A DNA stretch of 64,000 bases from Flagellimonas meishanensis (GCF_019880545.1 NZ_JAINVW010000001.1:124001-188000); one strand, 5' to 3'; shown: positions 46,794-56,328, counted from the first letter of the stretch. Program-made: numbers and translations. Notes: generated from the sequence alone by a model not told the origin.

Positions 46794-47816
46794 CTAGGGT
46801 CTCAATTTGCCGACCTTGGCATAGTGTTTTTTAATGACTTGTTCAGCGGGTTTATTCTGGGGGGTAAATCTGTTGTCCTCATGCCCCCCGACCTGACTGT
46901 GGTCCGTGAACCATTTCCAAAGGAAGCCACCGGTAAACCAATCCTCGTCCCAAAACTCTTCAAAAATCACCTGTGTGGCAACTTCCTGGGCTTTTAGGTT
47001 GACCCGCATCTGATTTCTATCAACCAACCAAGGTTTTTTGCCCGCGTAGTCCATGCTTCGATAACCAAATTCAGTGAACAAAATGGGCTTTTCCAAATCC
47101 TCGGAGAGCCTTTGCAATTTGTTTTTCCAAGGCTGCCAACCGCTTCTCAAGTCCTCGGCACTTGGTTCCCGCTTATCGGTCAATGGAAAGTATGCATCCA
47201 CACCGATGTAATCCAACTGCGGCCAAAAAGGGGTTCTTGTATATTCATCCCAATTGGCGGCATAGGTCAGTTTTCCGGAGTATACCTTCCTCACCTTGGC
47301 GATGAGTTCCTGCCAAAATGCAGGTCGGTGCTTTACAAATTCCTCCAGCTCGGTTCCGACACAATAAATTTCGCATTGGGTCAATTGGGCAAGCTCTGCA
47401 AAGGTCATTATAAAATTGGTGTAGGATGTTTCCAATTGTTCCCAATCCTTTTCAGTTTTCATCATTAAATCCCCGGTAAACTCCCCGCGCCAAACCCAAA
47501 TCTGTGGTTTTAGCATCACTTTGACACCATTTTTCTGTAAGGTCTCAATATATTGATGGGCTCCCCTCTTGGTTTCCCCGTACCATTGTCGTTCCGTATC
47601 AAAAATAAGATCGGGTGAGTTCAGGTCCCTTAAAAAACCAAAAGGCATTACTGCGGCATAATTGGCGTGGATGTCCAGAACCGGGTTTACATGGACCTGA
47701 TCCACCGGCTCGCGAGATCCCACGAAACTGACACCATTAATCTTCTCCTTTTGTTGTCCGCTACAGGAGAACAGCACAAAAAGACCAATAAGGATCCAAT
47801 TCTTGATCATCTGCAA
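46794..47816 (-). CDS. GH113-like glycoside hydrolase lipoprotein
   Basis: A 340-residue lipoprotein (lipobox VLFSC, Cys18) with a TIM-barrel sequence like GH113 (beta-mannanase clan A). The acid/base is likely Glu156 in VGTELEE and the nucleophile Glu249 in ILFTEFGYRS; VKVMLKPQIWVWRG and LDYIGVDAYFPL are typical strands. In Bacteroidota such genes often sit outside polysaccharide loci, so a role on endogenous cell-wall or glycan material is possible. A second start at 47810 is also possible. The gap to the LysM-like gene is 103 nt. Confidence 0.82.
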   Translation of the reverse strand: MQMIKNWILIGLFVLFSCSGQQKEKINGVSFVGSREPVDQVHVNPVLDIHANYAAVMPFGFLRDLNSPDLIFDTERQWYGETKRGAHQYIETLQKNGVKVMLKPQIWVWRGEFTGDLMMKTEKDWEQLETSYTNFIMTFAELAQLTQCEIYCVGTELEEFVKHRPAFWQELIAKVRKVYSGKLTYAANWDEYTRTPFWPQLDYIGVDAYFPLTDKREPSAEDLRSGWQPWKNKLQRLSEDLEKPILFTEFGYRSMDYAGKKPWLVDRNQMRVNLKAQEVATQVIFEEFWDEDWFTGGFLWKWFTDHSQVGGHEDNRFTPQNKPAEQVIKKHYAKVGKLRP

Positions 47817-47955
47817 TAGAAAGTTCTAAATTTAAGATATTGTTGGTTAAGTGCCTCTAAAAAAGATTATTCCTTAATTAAAATCTTTCTAAATTAATCT
47901 ACCGGATTAAGTTCCTATATTTAAGTGCGACACAATAGCCACAACCCAACCGATT

Positions 47956-49299
47956 ATGGAGAACATTGTAATTATCGGGAATGGAATTGCCGGTGTCACG
48001 GCAGCAAGACATATCCGAAAACTTTCCAACAAACGAATCATTATCATATCGGGCGAAACCGATCACTTTTTTTCCAGGACAGCACTCATGTACGTTTACA
48101 TGGGACACATGAAGTTTGACCACATCAAACCTTATGAAGATTGGTTTTGGGAAAAGAACAGGATAGAACTCATGCGGGGTTATGTCACAGAGGTGATCAC
48201 GGATAAAAAACAGCTTGTGGTCGATGGCTCGAGGAGCGTACACTATGACAAGTTAATCATCGCCACGGGCTCCAAATCCAACAAATTTGGCTGGCCAGGT
48301 CAGGATTTACATGGCGTTCAAGGCCTGTATTCCAAGCAAGATCTAGACCTTTTGGAAACCAATGCCCCCAACAAGGATAGTTGTAAGCGTGCGGTAATCG
48401 TTGGAGGCGGTTTGATTGGAATAGAATTGGCAGAAATGTTGCGCAGCAGGGATATTCCGGTGACCTTTCTGGTTCGGGAAAGCAGTTTTTGGAACGGCGT
48501 TTTGCCCAAGGGTGAATCCCAAATGATCAACGAACACATTTTGGAACACCACATTGATCTGCGGTTGGCGACAAACCTCAAAGAAATTGTTGCGGATGAA
48601 CATGGCAAGGTAAAGTCGGTCATCATTGCTGAAACCGGAGAGGAACTTCCTTGCGATATGGTCGGACTCACCGCTGGGGTTACACCCAATATCGATTTCC
48701 TAAAAGGTTCTGGAATAGAACTGGGAAGAGGTGTGAAGGTAAACCGATTCTTGGAAACCAATGTGAACGATGTATATGCCATCGGTGACTGTGCAGAACA
48801 ACACGAGGCCATTGGCAATCGCAGGCCCATTGAAGCAGTATGGTACACGGGAAGGATGATGGGAGAAACGGTGGCACAGACCATTTGCGGAAACAAAATA
48901 GAATACAAGCCCGGACATTGGTTCAACTCGGCTAAGTTTTTGGATATTGAATACCAAACCTACGGTTGGGTCTTTTCTGAAAGGAACAAAAAAAATCATG
49001 AGGAACATTTTCACTGGCGACATGCGGAGGACAAAGTTTGTATCACTGTGGCTTTTGATAAGGATTCAAGAAAATTTTTGGGCATCAACACCTTCGGTAT
49101 TCGCATGCGGCATGAGATCTTCGACCGCTGGTTGACCGAAGAAAGAAACGTGGATCATGTGATGGAGCACCTTATCGATGCCAATTTTGATCCCGAGTTT
49201 TATAGGAATTATGAATCTGAAATTGTGAACAAATTCAACGCAGATCACGGAAAATCCATCACGCCAAAAAAGAAAAGCTTTGCCCGCATTTTCGGTTGA
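47956..49299 (+). CDS. NAD(P)/FAD-dependent oxidoreductase
   Basis: A 447-residue flavoprotein of the pyridine-nucleotide-disulfide-type fold. The FAD site GNGIAGVTAARH (8-19), the NAD(P) site VGGGLIGIELAEML (about 152-165) and the C-terminal FAD motif DVYAIGDCAEQ are intact. The catalytic CxxxxC disulfide of glutathione-reductase relatives is absent, so it resembles nitrite-reductase-like or rubredoxin-reductase-like electron donors. It precedes a polytopic 4Fe-4S protein (75-nt gap), probably its electron partner. Confidence 0.9.
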   Translation: MENIVIIGNGIAGVTAARHIRKLSNKRIIIISGETDHFFSRTALMYVYMGHMKFDHIKPYEDWFWEKNRIELMRGYVTEVITDKKQLVVDGSRSVHYDKLIIATGSKSNKFGWPGQDLHGVQGLYSKQDLDLLETNAPNKDSCKRAVIVGGGLIGIELAEMLRSRDIPVTFLVRESSFWNGVLPKGESQMINEHILEHHIDLRLATNLKEIVADEHGKVKSVIIAETGEELPCDMVGLTAGVTPNIDFLKGSGIELGRGVKVNRFLETNVNDVYAIGDCAEQHEAIGNRRPIEAVWYTGRMMGETVAQTICGNKIEYKPGHWFNSAKFLDIEYQTYGWVFSERNKKNHEEHFHWRHAEDKVCITVAFDKDSRKFLGINTFGIRMRHEIFDRWLTEERNVDHVMEHLIDANFDPEFYRNYESEIVNKFNADHGKSITPKKKSFARIFG

Positions 49300-49326
49300 G
49301 GCAGTAATAAAAAAATTGATTTGAAT

Positions 49327-49369
49327 TTGAACTTGACATTTGAACTTTAACTTGATACTTGAACTTTAA
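49327..49369. repeat. short TTGAACTT repeats before the 4Fe-4S gene
   Basis: TTGAACTTGA (49327-49336), TTGAACTTTAA (49340-49350) and TTGAACTTTAA (49359-49369) lie just before the ATG at 49375. The last two copies are identical. It may be a binding site or simple low-complexity sequence. Confidence 0.5.
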
Positions 49370-49374
49370 AGCAT

Positions 49375-50979
49375 ATGAGCACATACGATAGAAGCATGGC
49401 CCTTACCGGCCAACCTCCAAAAAGCCTCAACAGAAATCAGAAAATGGCAACACTGCTGGGCATGTTCGGCCTTGCCATAATGCTGTTGGCCGTTTTCAAT
49501 GTTTCTTTTCCCCAAAAAGGACTTTGGCTTTCCATATCGTTGGCTGCCATTTTTACCGGAACACTTTGGTTTTCGTGGGAAGCCTACTCGGAAAAACTCC
49601 CGGGCATAAAAAATGATGGAGTTTGGTTCAAGTCCATTTCAAGTAAAGGTTTCTGGGGGTGGATTGCTGGCATCTCCTTGACCGGGTTCTACATCATACT
49701 CTATTTCTACCCGGAATATCTCGGCCTCGTGCAAGGGGGCGACAATAAAGGCGTAATCGCCCTATTTGATCCCCTAAGCAAAGCATTGAGCGGAAACGCT
49801 GCCAGTCAGTGGTTTGTTTACGGAACATTGTACACCGTGGCCATTTTGGCCTTTGGTATCAAGTTTATGTGGAAATACCGCCATAACCGATACGAGCGTA
49901 TCCGCACCATGAGCGTCATGTTCTTTCAGACAGCCTTTGCCTTTATCATTCCAGAGCTTATGGCCCGTTTGAATGGTGACAAAATATTGAATGGCGGTAG
50001 TCTTCCCTATTATGATCTGAAAAATGTCTGGCCCTTGAACTATTATAATTTTGAAGGGTATAGGATCAAGGCTTTCCTAAGTTCTGGAGACATCGGTTTT
50101 GCTTTGTTGATATTTGGTATCCTGTCCATATTCGTCATCACACCCATCCTTACCTATAAATATGGTAAAAGATGGTATTGCTCCTGGGTCTGTGGTTGTG
50201 GTGGATTGGCGGAGACCGCGGGAGATTCTTTCAGACAATTGAGCGATAAATCCCTGAAAGCATGGAAAATTGAACGTTGGGTGGTCCACAGTGTGGTGGT
50301 TTTCGTCACGTTGATGACCACTGCGGTAATTTATTCTTATTTGGGAACCGACACCAGCAAGTATTGGCTCACCAAAAGCACATTTTTGATTGGGATTGCC
50401 ACCTTGCTGACCCTGGTATTCGCTTGGGTGATGCTTTTCAAAAGAGCGCAGTTGCAAAAGGATGCACAATATGGGGCCATCGGATACTTCGTAATCATCA
50501 TGGCCCTGATCGGCATGCACTTTTTCAGTGGTGATGGCAATGTATTTCTGTTTAAATCGGAAACACTACGCAAATCCTACTCCTTTTTGATTGGAAGCAT
50601 TTTTTCCGGAGTTATTGGCACAGGCTTCTACCCCATTTTCGGAAATAGGGTGTGGTGCCGCTTTGGCTGCCCCATGGCCGCCATTTTAGGGTTTCAACAA
50701 CGACTTTTCTCCCGATTTAGGATCACCACCAATGGCGGACAGTGTATTTCCTGCGGAAACTGTTCCACCTACTGCGAGATGGGCATCGATGTGCGTGCCT
50801 ATGCACAGAAAGGAGAGAATATTGTGCGCTCCAGCTGTGTGGGATGCGGGATATGCTCCGCGGTTTGCCCAAGAGGTGTTCTAAAATTGGAAAACGGCCC
50901 ATTGCAAGGTAGAATCGACAGCAACCAAGTCCTTTTGGGCAACGATGTCGATTTAATGACCTTAGTAAATCAAAAATGA
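49375..50979 (+). CDS. polytopic membrane protein with two 4Fe-4S clusters (NosR/NapH-like)
   Basis: A 534-residue protein with about ten transmembrane helices. Two membrane-associated Cys segments (WCSWVCGCGG and WCRFGCPMAA) resemble those in NosR/NapH-type quinol-linked electron proteins. Near the C-terminus are two classical 4Fe-4S motifs, CISCGNCSTYC and CVGCGICSAVC, each followed by a Pro or equivalent. It likely passes electrons between the membrane and an acceptor. With the FAD oxidoreductase upstream it forms a redox pair; the final acceptor is not encoded here. Confidence 0.88.
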   Translation: MSTYDRSMALTGQPPKSLNRNQKMATLLGMFGLAIMLLAVFNVSFPQKGLWLSISLAAIFTGTLWFSWEAYSEKLPGIKNDGVWFKSISSKGFWGWIAGISLTGFYIILYFYPEYLGLVQGGDNKGVIALFDPLSKALSGNAASQWFVYGTLYTVAILAFGIKFMWKYRHNRYERIRTMSVMFFQTAFAFIIPELMARLNGDKILNGGSLPYYDLKNVWPLNYYNFEGYRIKAFLSSGDIGFALLIFGILSIFVITPILTYKYGKRWYCSWVCGCGGLAETAGDSFRQLSDKSLKAWKIERWVVHSVVVFVTLMTTAVIYSYLGTDTSKYWLTKSTFLIGIATLLTLVFAWVMLFKRAQLQKDAQYGAIGYFVIIMALIGMHFFSGDGNVFLFKSETLRKSYSFLIGSIFSGVIGTGFYPIFGNRVWCRFGCPMAAILGFQQRLFSRFRITTNGGQCISCGNCSTYCEMGIDVRAYAQKGENIVRSSCVGCGICSAVCPRGVLKLENGPLQGRIDSNQVLLGNDVDLMTLVNQK

Positions 50980-51081
50980 TTTGGGCTTTGGGTTTTTCAA
51001 CCAATTTTTCCTCATACAAAAGTACAGAATAGTTTAGTTTTGGCATCCTCAACCGCAAAACAAAAACGCCCAATCCAGGCC

Positions 51082-51771
51082 ATGGCAGTCATCAAGGTCA
51101 TCATTCCAGCCATAAACGAAGGGGATTCCATCGCCAAGGTCATTTCAGAATTGCCAGCTTCGGTCTCCGAGATCATCGTGGTGGACAATGGTTCTTCCGA
51201 CAACACAGCCGAAAATGCAAAAAAAGCCGGGGCTACCGTAATCACCGAAAACCAGAGGGGATATGGTTCTGCCTGTTTAAAAGGACTGCATTACGTCGAC
51301 GAACAATCCAAAGTGCCCGACATCATCGTATTTATTGACGGTGACTATTCAGATTATCCTGAAGAGTTGGACAAAGTGGTCGCCCCCATTTTGGAACAGG
51401 ACATTGATTTTGTGATAGGTGCGCGAAAAAAATCGCTCAGGGAACCCGGTTCCATGACACCGCAACAGGTTTTTGGTAACCAATTGGCCACCTTTTTAAT
51501 GAAAATCCTGTTCGGGGCAAGATTTACGGATTTGGGACCTTTTAGGGCGATTAAATATGAAAAGCTCAAAAAATTGGACATGCAGGACCAAACTTATGGA
51601 TGGACGGTGGAAATGCAGTTGAAAGTATTGCGCAACAACATGTCATATACCGAAGTACCAGTACGTTACAAACGAAGAATTGGGGTGTCAAAAGTTTCAG
51701 GTACGGTAAAAGGTACTATATTTGCAGGCGTAAAAATTTTAGGTTGGATTTTTAAATACAGTATAAAGTAA
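51082..51771 (+). CDS. GT2 glycosyltransferase, DPM1/polyprenyl-phosphate type
   Basis: A 229-residue GT2-A enzyme with IKVIIPAINEGDSIAKVI, IIVVDNGSSDNTAENA, FIDGDYSDYPEEL (DxD-like) and a C-terminal region (FTDLGPFRAIKYEKL; VSGTVKGTIFAGVKILGW) typical of dolichyl-phosphate-mannose-synthase-like transferases. The ATG at 51082 is chosen; a TTG at 51040 would add 14 residues of weak similarity. It is separated by one base from the next glycosyltransferase gene, so both are co-translated. Confidence 0.88.
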   Translation: MAVIKVIIPAINEGDSIAKVISELPASVSEIIVVDNGSSDNTAENAKKAGATVITENQRGYGSACLKGLHYVDEQSKVPDIIVFIDGDYSDYPEELDKVVAPILEQDIDFVIGARKKSLREPGSMTPQQVFGNQLATFLMKILFGARFTDLGPFRAIKYEKLKKLDMQDQTYGWTVEMQLKVLRNNMSYTEVPVRYKRRIGVSKVSGTVKGTIFAGVKILGWIFKYSIK

Positions 51772-51772
51772 C

Positions 51773-53257
51773 ATGGGACTAGCTATTACATACATCATTA
51801 TTGCTATTTACAGTACGGCCTTGATCTTGATTTTTCTGTACAGTCTATCCCAATTAAATCTTTTGATCAACTACTTGGGATACAAAAAGCGTAATGAGGT
51901 AGCTCCCAAATTCAACCTATTGGATCCCAAGGAAATTCCATTTGTCACCATCCAACTGCCCATCTACAACGAGGAATATGTGATGGAGCGCCTGCTGGAC
52001 AACATTGCAAAAATAGAGTACCCAAAAAGTAAACTGGAGATACAGGTTTTGGACGACTCCACCGATGATTCCGTCATTGAGACGGCAAAACGTATCGAGG
52101 AACTTCAAAACACCGGTCTTGATATCCAGCACATCCGAAGAGAAAACAGGCAAGGCTATAAGGCAGGTGCCCTGAAAGAGGGATTGGAACATGCCAAGGG
52201 AGAGTTTATCGCCATTTTTGATGCCGACTTTCTTCCGGAAAGTGATTGGTTAAAGAAAACGGTTCCCTATTTCAAGGATGAGGAAATTGGTGTGGTACAG
52301 ACCCGTTGGGGACACATCAACAGGGATTATTCCACGCTTACCCGTATTCAAGCTTTTGCTTTGGATGCCCACTTTACCTTGGAACAGGTTGGAAGAAATT
52401 CCAAAGGCCATTTCATCAACTTCAATGGCACCGCCGGTATCTGGAGAAAAGAATGCATCTATGATGCAGGCAACTGGGAAGGCGATACCCTGACCGAAGA
52501 TTTGGACTTGAGCTACCGTGCCCAATTAAAAAACTGGAAGTTCAAATATTTGGAAGATGTGGAAACTCCTGCTGAGCTTCCCGTGGTGATCAGTGCAGCA
52601 CGTTCCCAGCAGTTCCGATGGAACAAAGGTGGTGCGGAAAACTTTAGAAAAACGGTTTGGAATGTCATCAAAGCGAAGAACATTCCTTTTAAGACCAAAT
52701 TCCACGGAGTGATGCACTTATTAAACAGTTCCATGTTCCTTTGTGTGTTTATCGTGGCGCTCTTCAGCATTCCAATGCTCTACATCAAAAATACATTTGG
52801 GCATCTGGATTGGGTTTTTGAAGTGACCAGCTTCTTTATCGTGAGCACAATTATCTTGTTCATCTGTTATTGGTTCACCTACAAGAGCATTCAAGGCAGC
52901 AGTTTTGACAATTTTGTGGACTACATCAAATTGTTTTTTACCTTTTTCTCCGTAGCGCTCGGGTTTTCCTTGCACAATACGGTTGCTGTTTTGGAAGGCC
53001 ATTTGGGCAAGCGCAGTGAGTTTGTGCGAACCCCCAAATTCAACATCAATAACCTGACGGATTCTTGGAAAGGCAATAAATATTTGGCGAAAAAACTATC
53101 CCCCAACATGATTTTGGAATTCGCTCTGATGATTTACTTCCTGTTCGGTATGTACAGCGCTATTCCTTTAAATGATTTCGGATTATTTCCTTTTCATTTA
53201 ATGTTGTTTTTGGGCTTTGGTTTTGTATTCTTTAAGTCGCTCACTTCCAAAGCTTAA
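51773..53257 (+). CDS. GT2 membrane glycosyltransferase, cellulose-synthase-like
   Basis: A 494-residue processive-type GT2. One N-terminal helix (about 5-28) is followed by a GT-A domain with VTIQLPIYNEEYVMERLLD, VLDDSTDDS, FDADFLPESDW (D,D) and EDLDLSYR, then the QQFRW motif (QxxRW), and C-terminal helices (about 310-350, 360-385, 440-490). It is like CESA/CaSu-type beta-glycosyltransferases. Product and donor are unknown. The stop shares four bases (53254-53257) with the convergent esterase gene. Confidence 0.92.
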   Translation: MGLAITYIIIAIYSTALILIFLYSLSQLNLLINYLGYKKRNEVAPKFNLLDPKEIPFVTIQLPIYNEEYVMERLLDNIAKIEYPKSKLEIQVLDDSTDDSVIETAKRIEELQNTGLDIQHIRRENRQGYKAGALKEGLEHAKGEFIAIFDADFLPESDWLKKTVPYFKDEEIGVVQTRWGHINRDYSTLTRIQAFALDAHFTLEQVGRNSKGHFINFNGTAGIWRKECIYDAGNWEGDTLTEDLDLSYRAQLKNWKFKYLEDVETPAELPVVISAARSQQFRWNKGGAENFRKTVWNVIKAKNIPFKTKFHGVMHLLNSSMFLCVFIVALFSIPMLYIKNTFGHLDWVFEVTSFFIVSTIILFICYWFTYKSIQGSSFDNFVDYIKLFFTFFSVALGFSLHNTVAVLEGHLGKRSEFVRTPKFNINNLTDSWKGNKYLAKKLSPNMILEFALMIYFLFGMYSAIPLNDFGLFPFHLMLFLGFGFVFFKSLTSKA

Positions 53258-54366
53258 TCTAACAATTTTTCAAGGGCTTCAATTCTTTTCTTTACATAAT
53301 CCGTAGGGAATAATTTGTAGGCCATCTCGTAGTTCTCCTTGGATATTGCGTATTTTTTCAAATCGAAATTAATGTCTCCCAAGGCCGTGTAGGGAATAGG
53401 GACATTGGGATAGACTTGCTTGTAGTAATTAAATATTTTCCTTGCTTCAATGCTGTTGTCAGCTTCAAGTGCACCATAACCCCGATTGAATAAAATACGC
53501 TGAGGCACACGCTTGTCATAGTCAAAAGTGCTTCCCACTTTTTCATAATACTCCATAGTCTTTGAAAAATCAAAGTTATTATACTCCTCCGGTAACTGAA
53601 AAGAGTCGAAAATAAATTTAATACCATCAAAATAAGCCTTCCAAGGAACCGTAACATGGGATTCATCCAAATATTCTTTATAGGTAAAACCTAAAAAACT
53701 GTGGGATTCCAGTAGTTTCTTCAATCGTAATACACCTTCACGCTCCGGTCCAACTTCATTTCCTATCCCTATAAAAAATGGTTTTTCGGATTGTGTCAAT
53801 TTCTTCATGAAATCTGGTGTAAAACTATCCAGCAGTTTAAAATTATCCCATCGTATGGTAGGTGTTATCGTGACTATGGCGTTAAAAGCATCCATATCTT
53901 GAGTTATGGCATATGTGGCAAACAACCCACCCAAGGAATGTCCCAGTAAGGTTCTGAAATCAGATATCCTATAATCCTCCTCCAAACGCTTCAACAATTC
54001 CTCATTGATGAACCGACAAAAACTATAAGCATTGCCACTACTGTCAATTTCAGGTGTATTGGAAAAAGTCAAATCCCTTCCTCTATTGGTATTCACAATA
54101 GCGGCCACAATAATCTTTGGAAAACCGTTTTGGTATAGCAATTTTGTGGCCCTATAAACCATATCAAAATGCCATTCCCCATCGGTGAGCAAAAGCAAGG
54201 GGTACTTAAAATCTTCCCCATCGTATTCATAAGAATCGGGCAGCCCAATTAAAATCTGCCTTTCTTCATTTAATATATTTGAAGTAAGTGTTAGCGTTTT
54301 AGGTTGGGCATGCATGTTAACATTGCCCAACAAAACCATGATTACTATTAGTTTTATATTTTGCAT
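53254..54366 (-). CDS. secreted alpha/beta-hydrolase esterase with C-terminal repeat region
   Basis: A 370-residue protein. The signal peptide (ends about HAQ, 21) supports ATG 54366; an earlier ATG at 54402 lies 36 nt upstream. Residues about 30-270 form an esterase-D/siderophore-esterase-like hydrolase (PLLLLTDGEWHF; nucleophile LLGHSLGGLFATY; probable His in YLDESHVTVPW). The C-terminus (about 295-370) has TPR-like helices (NYEMAYKLFP). The gene is divergent (122-nt gap) from the CadC-like regulator, which may control it. Its ester substrate is unknown. Confidence 0.87.
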   Translation of the reverse strand: MQNIKLIVIMVLLGNVNMHAQPKTLTLTSNILNEERQILIGLPDSYEYDGEDFKYPLLLLTDGEWHFDMVYRATKLLYQNGFPKIIVAAIVNTNRGRDLTFSNTPEIDSSGNAYSFCRFINEELLKRLEEDYRISDFRTLLGHSLGGLFATYAITQDMDAFNAIVTITPTIRWDNFKLLDSFTPDFMKKLTQSEKPFFIGIGNEVGPEREGVLRLKKLLESHSFLGFTYKEYLDESHVTVPWKAYFDGIKFIFDSFQLPEEYNNFDFSKTMEYYEKVGSTFDYDKRVPQRILFNRGYGALEADNSIEARKIFNYYKQVYPNVPIPYTALGDINFDLKKYAISKENYEMAYKLFPTDYVKKRIEALEKLLD

Positions 54367-54488
54367 TGTAGTTTTATTGTTTTTGCTCTTTACCGCTATC
54401 AATTTTATGGCAATAGTTTTTAATTGGGGGTGTGTAGACCTGAATTATTTCTGAATTCGACAATTTCCCACTTTATACCCAACAGAGG

Positions 54489-55364
54489 ATGTCAGACAAA
54501 ACATATCAATACAAAATAGGACATTGGACATTAAATCCTTGGACTTCAGAATTGATACATGGAAATAATAAAACCCACTTGCAAAATCAAGTGGCAAAAG
54601 TCCTTGTTATCCTGATTGAAGCCAATGGGAAAGTAATTTCCAAAAAAGATTTATTAGAAAAAGCTTGGGAAGGTGCTATTGTGACTGAAAATTCATTGGA
54701 CAAGAGCATATCCGAATTAAGAAAAATATTAGGGGATTCAAGAGCCAATCCACAATACATAGAAACCATTCCAAAAAAGGGATATCGACTTATAGCTCCC
54801 CTAAAAAAAGTTGAACTTGAGGAAAGTATCCTTCCAATGATAAAAAAACGAAGTGTCTTTAAATGGATTCTTTTGTTTTTATTGTTGACAATATCGGCCC
54901 TGGCATTCTTTTTCAATCAAAATATCCGCTCAAAGAAAATATTGGCTCCCAACGGAAAAACAATCGCTTCCGTAAAGAGTGACGGTAGCCACTACGGCCT
55001 GTACACCGAAAACATCATAAATGGTAAAGTGCACAAATTGGATTCATTTCCAAAACCGGAGTCATTAGTGGTAAATTGGTCTTCAGACAGCAATCATATT
55101 ATCTATAATACCACGCTGTCCAAAGATGATTTTTACGCCATTAATGTTCTTGACCTGTCAACGAACAATATTAGCTATATCAAATTTTCAAAAAACGAAA
55201 GCAAATCCATACCATACCCAAATGACTTGGATTCGCCACCCAAGTTTTTAGAGCACAAAAAACTATCCAAAAGTGATAATACGGTACATTATATAGCTTA
55301 TACCAATAAGGACACCATTAAAGTGCTTTTTAATGACAACGTAATAAGTGATTTTAAATGGTAA
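54489..55364 (+). CDS. CadC-like membrane-bound winged-helix regulator
   Basis: A 291-residue one-component regulator. The N-terminal OmpR/CadC winged helix (about 10-105) shows LDKSISELRKILGDS and YIETIPKKGYRLIAPL. One transmembrane helix (about 123-141) is followed by a periplasmic region (about 150-291) that resembles part of a WD-like propeller (SDSNHIIYN) but is short. It probably senses an extracytoplasmic cue. The gene looks AT-richer than the WYL gene after it. It is divergent from the esterase, a likely target. Confidence 0.85.
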   Translation: MSDKTYQYKIGHWTLNPWTSELIHGNNKTHLQNQVAKVLVILIEANGKVISKKDLLEKAWEGAIVTENSLDKSISELRKILGDSRANPQYIETIPKKGYRLIAPLKKVELEESILPMIKKRSVFKWILLFLLLTISALAFFFNQNIRSKKILAPNGKTIASVKSDGSHYGLYTENIINGKVHKLDSFPKPESLVVNWSSDSNHIIYNTTLSKDDFYAINVLDLSTNNISYIKFSKNESKSIPYPNDLDSPPKFLEHKKLSKSDNTVHYIAYTNKDTIKVLFNDNVISDFKW

Positions 55365-55456
55365 ATTGATTTTATCCAAGTGATCGTTGTTAAAGAACTC
55401 GTTTCAGAATCCCTACTTTTATACGGTCTTTAATTAAAGAAACATTCCAAGTTTAC

Positions 55457-56179
55457 ATGGAAGAAAAACCACGACTCTCCCGGCTTACGGCCATATTAAC
55501 CCAATTGCAATCCTCCAGGATTGTTACCGCCAAAACGCTGGCCGAAAAGCACAACGTCAGCATTCGGACCATATATCGGGACATCCGTACACTAGAAAAG
55601 TCGGGAGTTCCCGTGGTCACCGAAGAAGGAAAGGGCTATTCCATGATGGAAGGCTATCAACTGCCCCCGGTCATGTTCACCGAAGATGAGGCCAATGCCC
55701 TGATCACCGCGGAACAGTTGGTGCTCAAGAACAAGGATGCTTCCTTTGTGCAATATTACGCCGATGCCATCCTAAAAATAAAAGCGCTGTTGAAGGGTTC
55801 ACAAAAGGACAAGGCCAACTTGCTTAAAGACCGTATCTATTTTACCGATAATTATCTCCACCAAAGAACCAGCAATTATCTCATGCGCATCCAATCGGCA
55901 TTGACCAATTTTCAGGTGCTGAATATCGAGTATAGGTCCCTGGAAAACAAGCTCACCAATAGAAACATAGAGCCTTTTGCCCTATACAGTACCGAAGAAA
56001 AGTGGTTGCTCATTGCCTATTGCCGCCTCAGAAAAGCGTTTCGGGTGTTCCGGATAGACCTTATCCAAAAAATCACGAATACCTACGAGGCTTTTGAATC
56101 CCATAATATGACCCTGGAGGAGTACTATAAGAATTATGAAAGGTATAATGGGAGTTATTCCAATTCAGAAAACCAATAA
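55457..56179 (+). CDS. YafY-type HTH/WYL-domain transcriptional regulator
   Basis: A 240-residue regulator. The N-terminal HTH_11-type domain (about 6-62) shows TAKTLAEKHNVSIRTIYRDIRTLEKSGVPVV; the WYL domain (about 130-225) includes IEPFALYSTEEKWLLIAYCRLRKAFRVFRIDLI. Such proteins are often partnered with a GyrI-like effector-binding protein; one lies at 57502, but an AT-rich lipoprotein gene in opposite orientation separates them. Confidence 0.9.
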   Translation: MEEKPRLSRLTAILTQLQSSRIVTAKTLAEKHNVSIRTIYRDIRTLEKSGVPVVTEEGKGYSMMEGYQLPPVMFTEDEANALITAEQLVLKNKDASFVQYYADAILKIKALLKGSQKDKANLLKDRIYFTDNYLHQRTSNYLMRIQSALTNFQVLNIEYRSLENKLTNRNIEPFALYSTEEKWLLIAYCRLRKAFRVFRIDLIQKITNTYEAFESHNMTLEEYYKNYERYNGSYSNSENQ

Positions 56180-56202
56180 GAATCCGTTGCACTTATCGGT
56201 TC

Positions 56203-56325
56203 GGCTATGATTTCGTTGCATGAAAAATCCATCGGATTTTTCGGTACGGAATCCAGCCGATTCGATTGTTTATAGGTTGAATTTAGTTAAAATGGAGCAA
56301 TGGATTATAGCCAATGTTACCTGTA
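56203..56325. repeat. structured left border of the AT-rich lipoprotein gene
   Basis: GGCTAT (56203-56208) can pair with ATAGCC (56307-56312), enclosing the hairpin at 56222-56242. Then GTTACCTGTA (56316-56325) ends 3 bp before the lipoprotein stop codon and is the exact reverse complement of TACAGGTAAC at 57309-57318, 5 bp upstream of that gene's start. Confidence 0.6.
56222..56242. terminator. hairpin, possible terminator
   Basis: GAAAAATCC (56222-56230), ATC, GGATTTTTC (56234-56242): perfect 9-bp stem whose 3' arm is T-rich, 42 bp after the WYL gene. It could end WYL transcription, or be part of the structured element bordering the next gene. Confidence 0.6.
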
Positions 56326-56328
56326 GTT

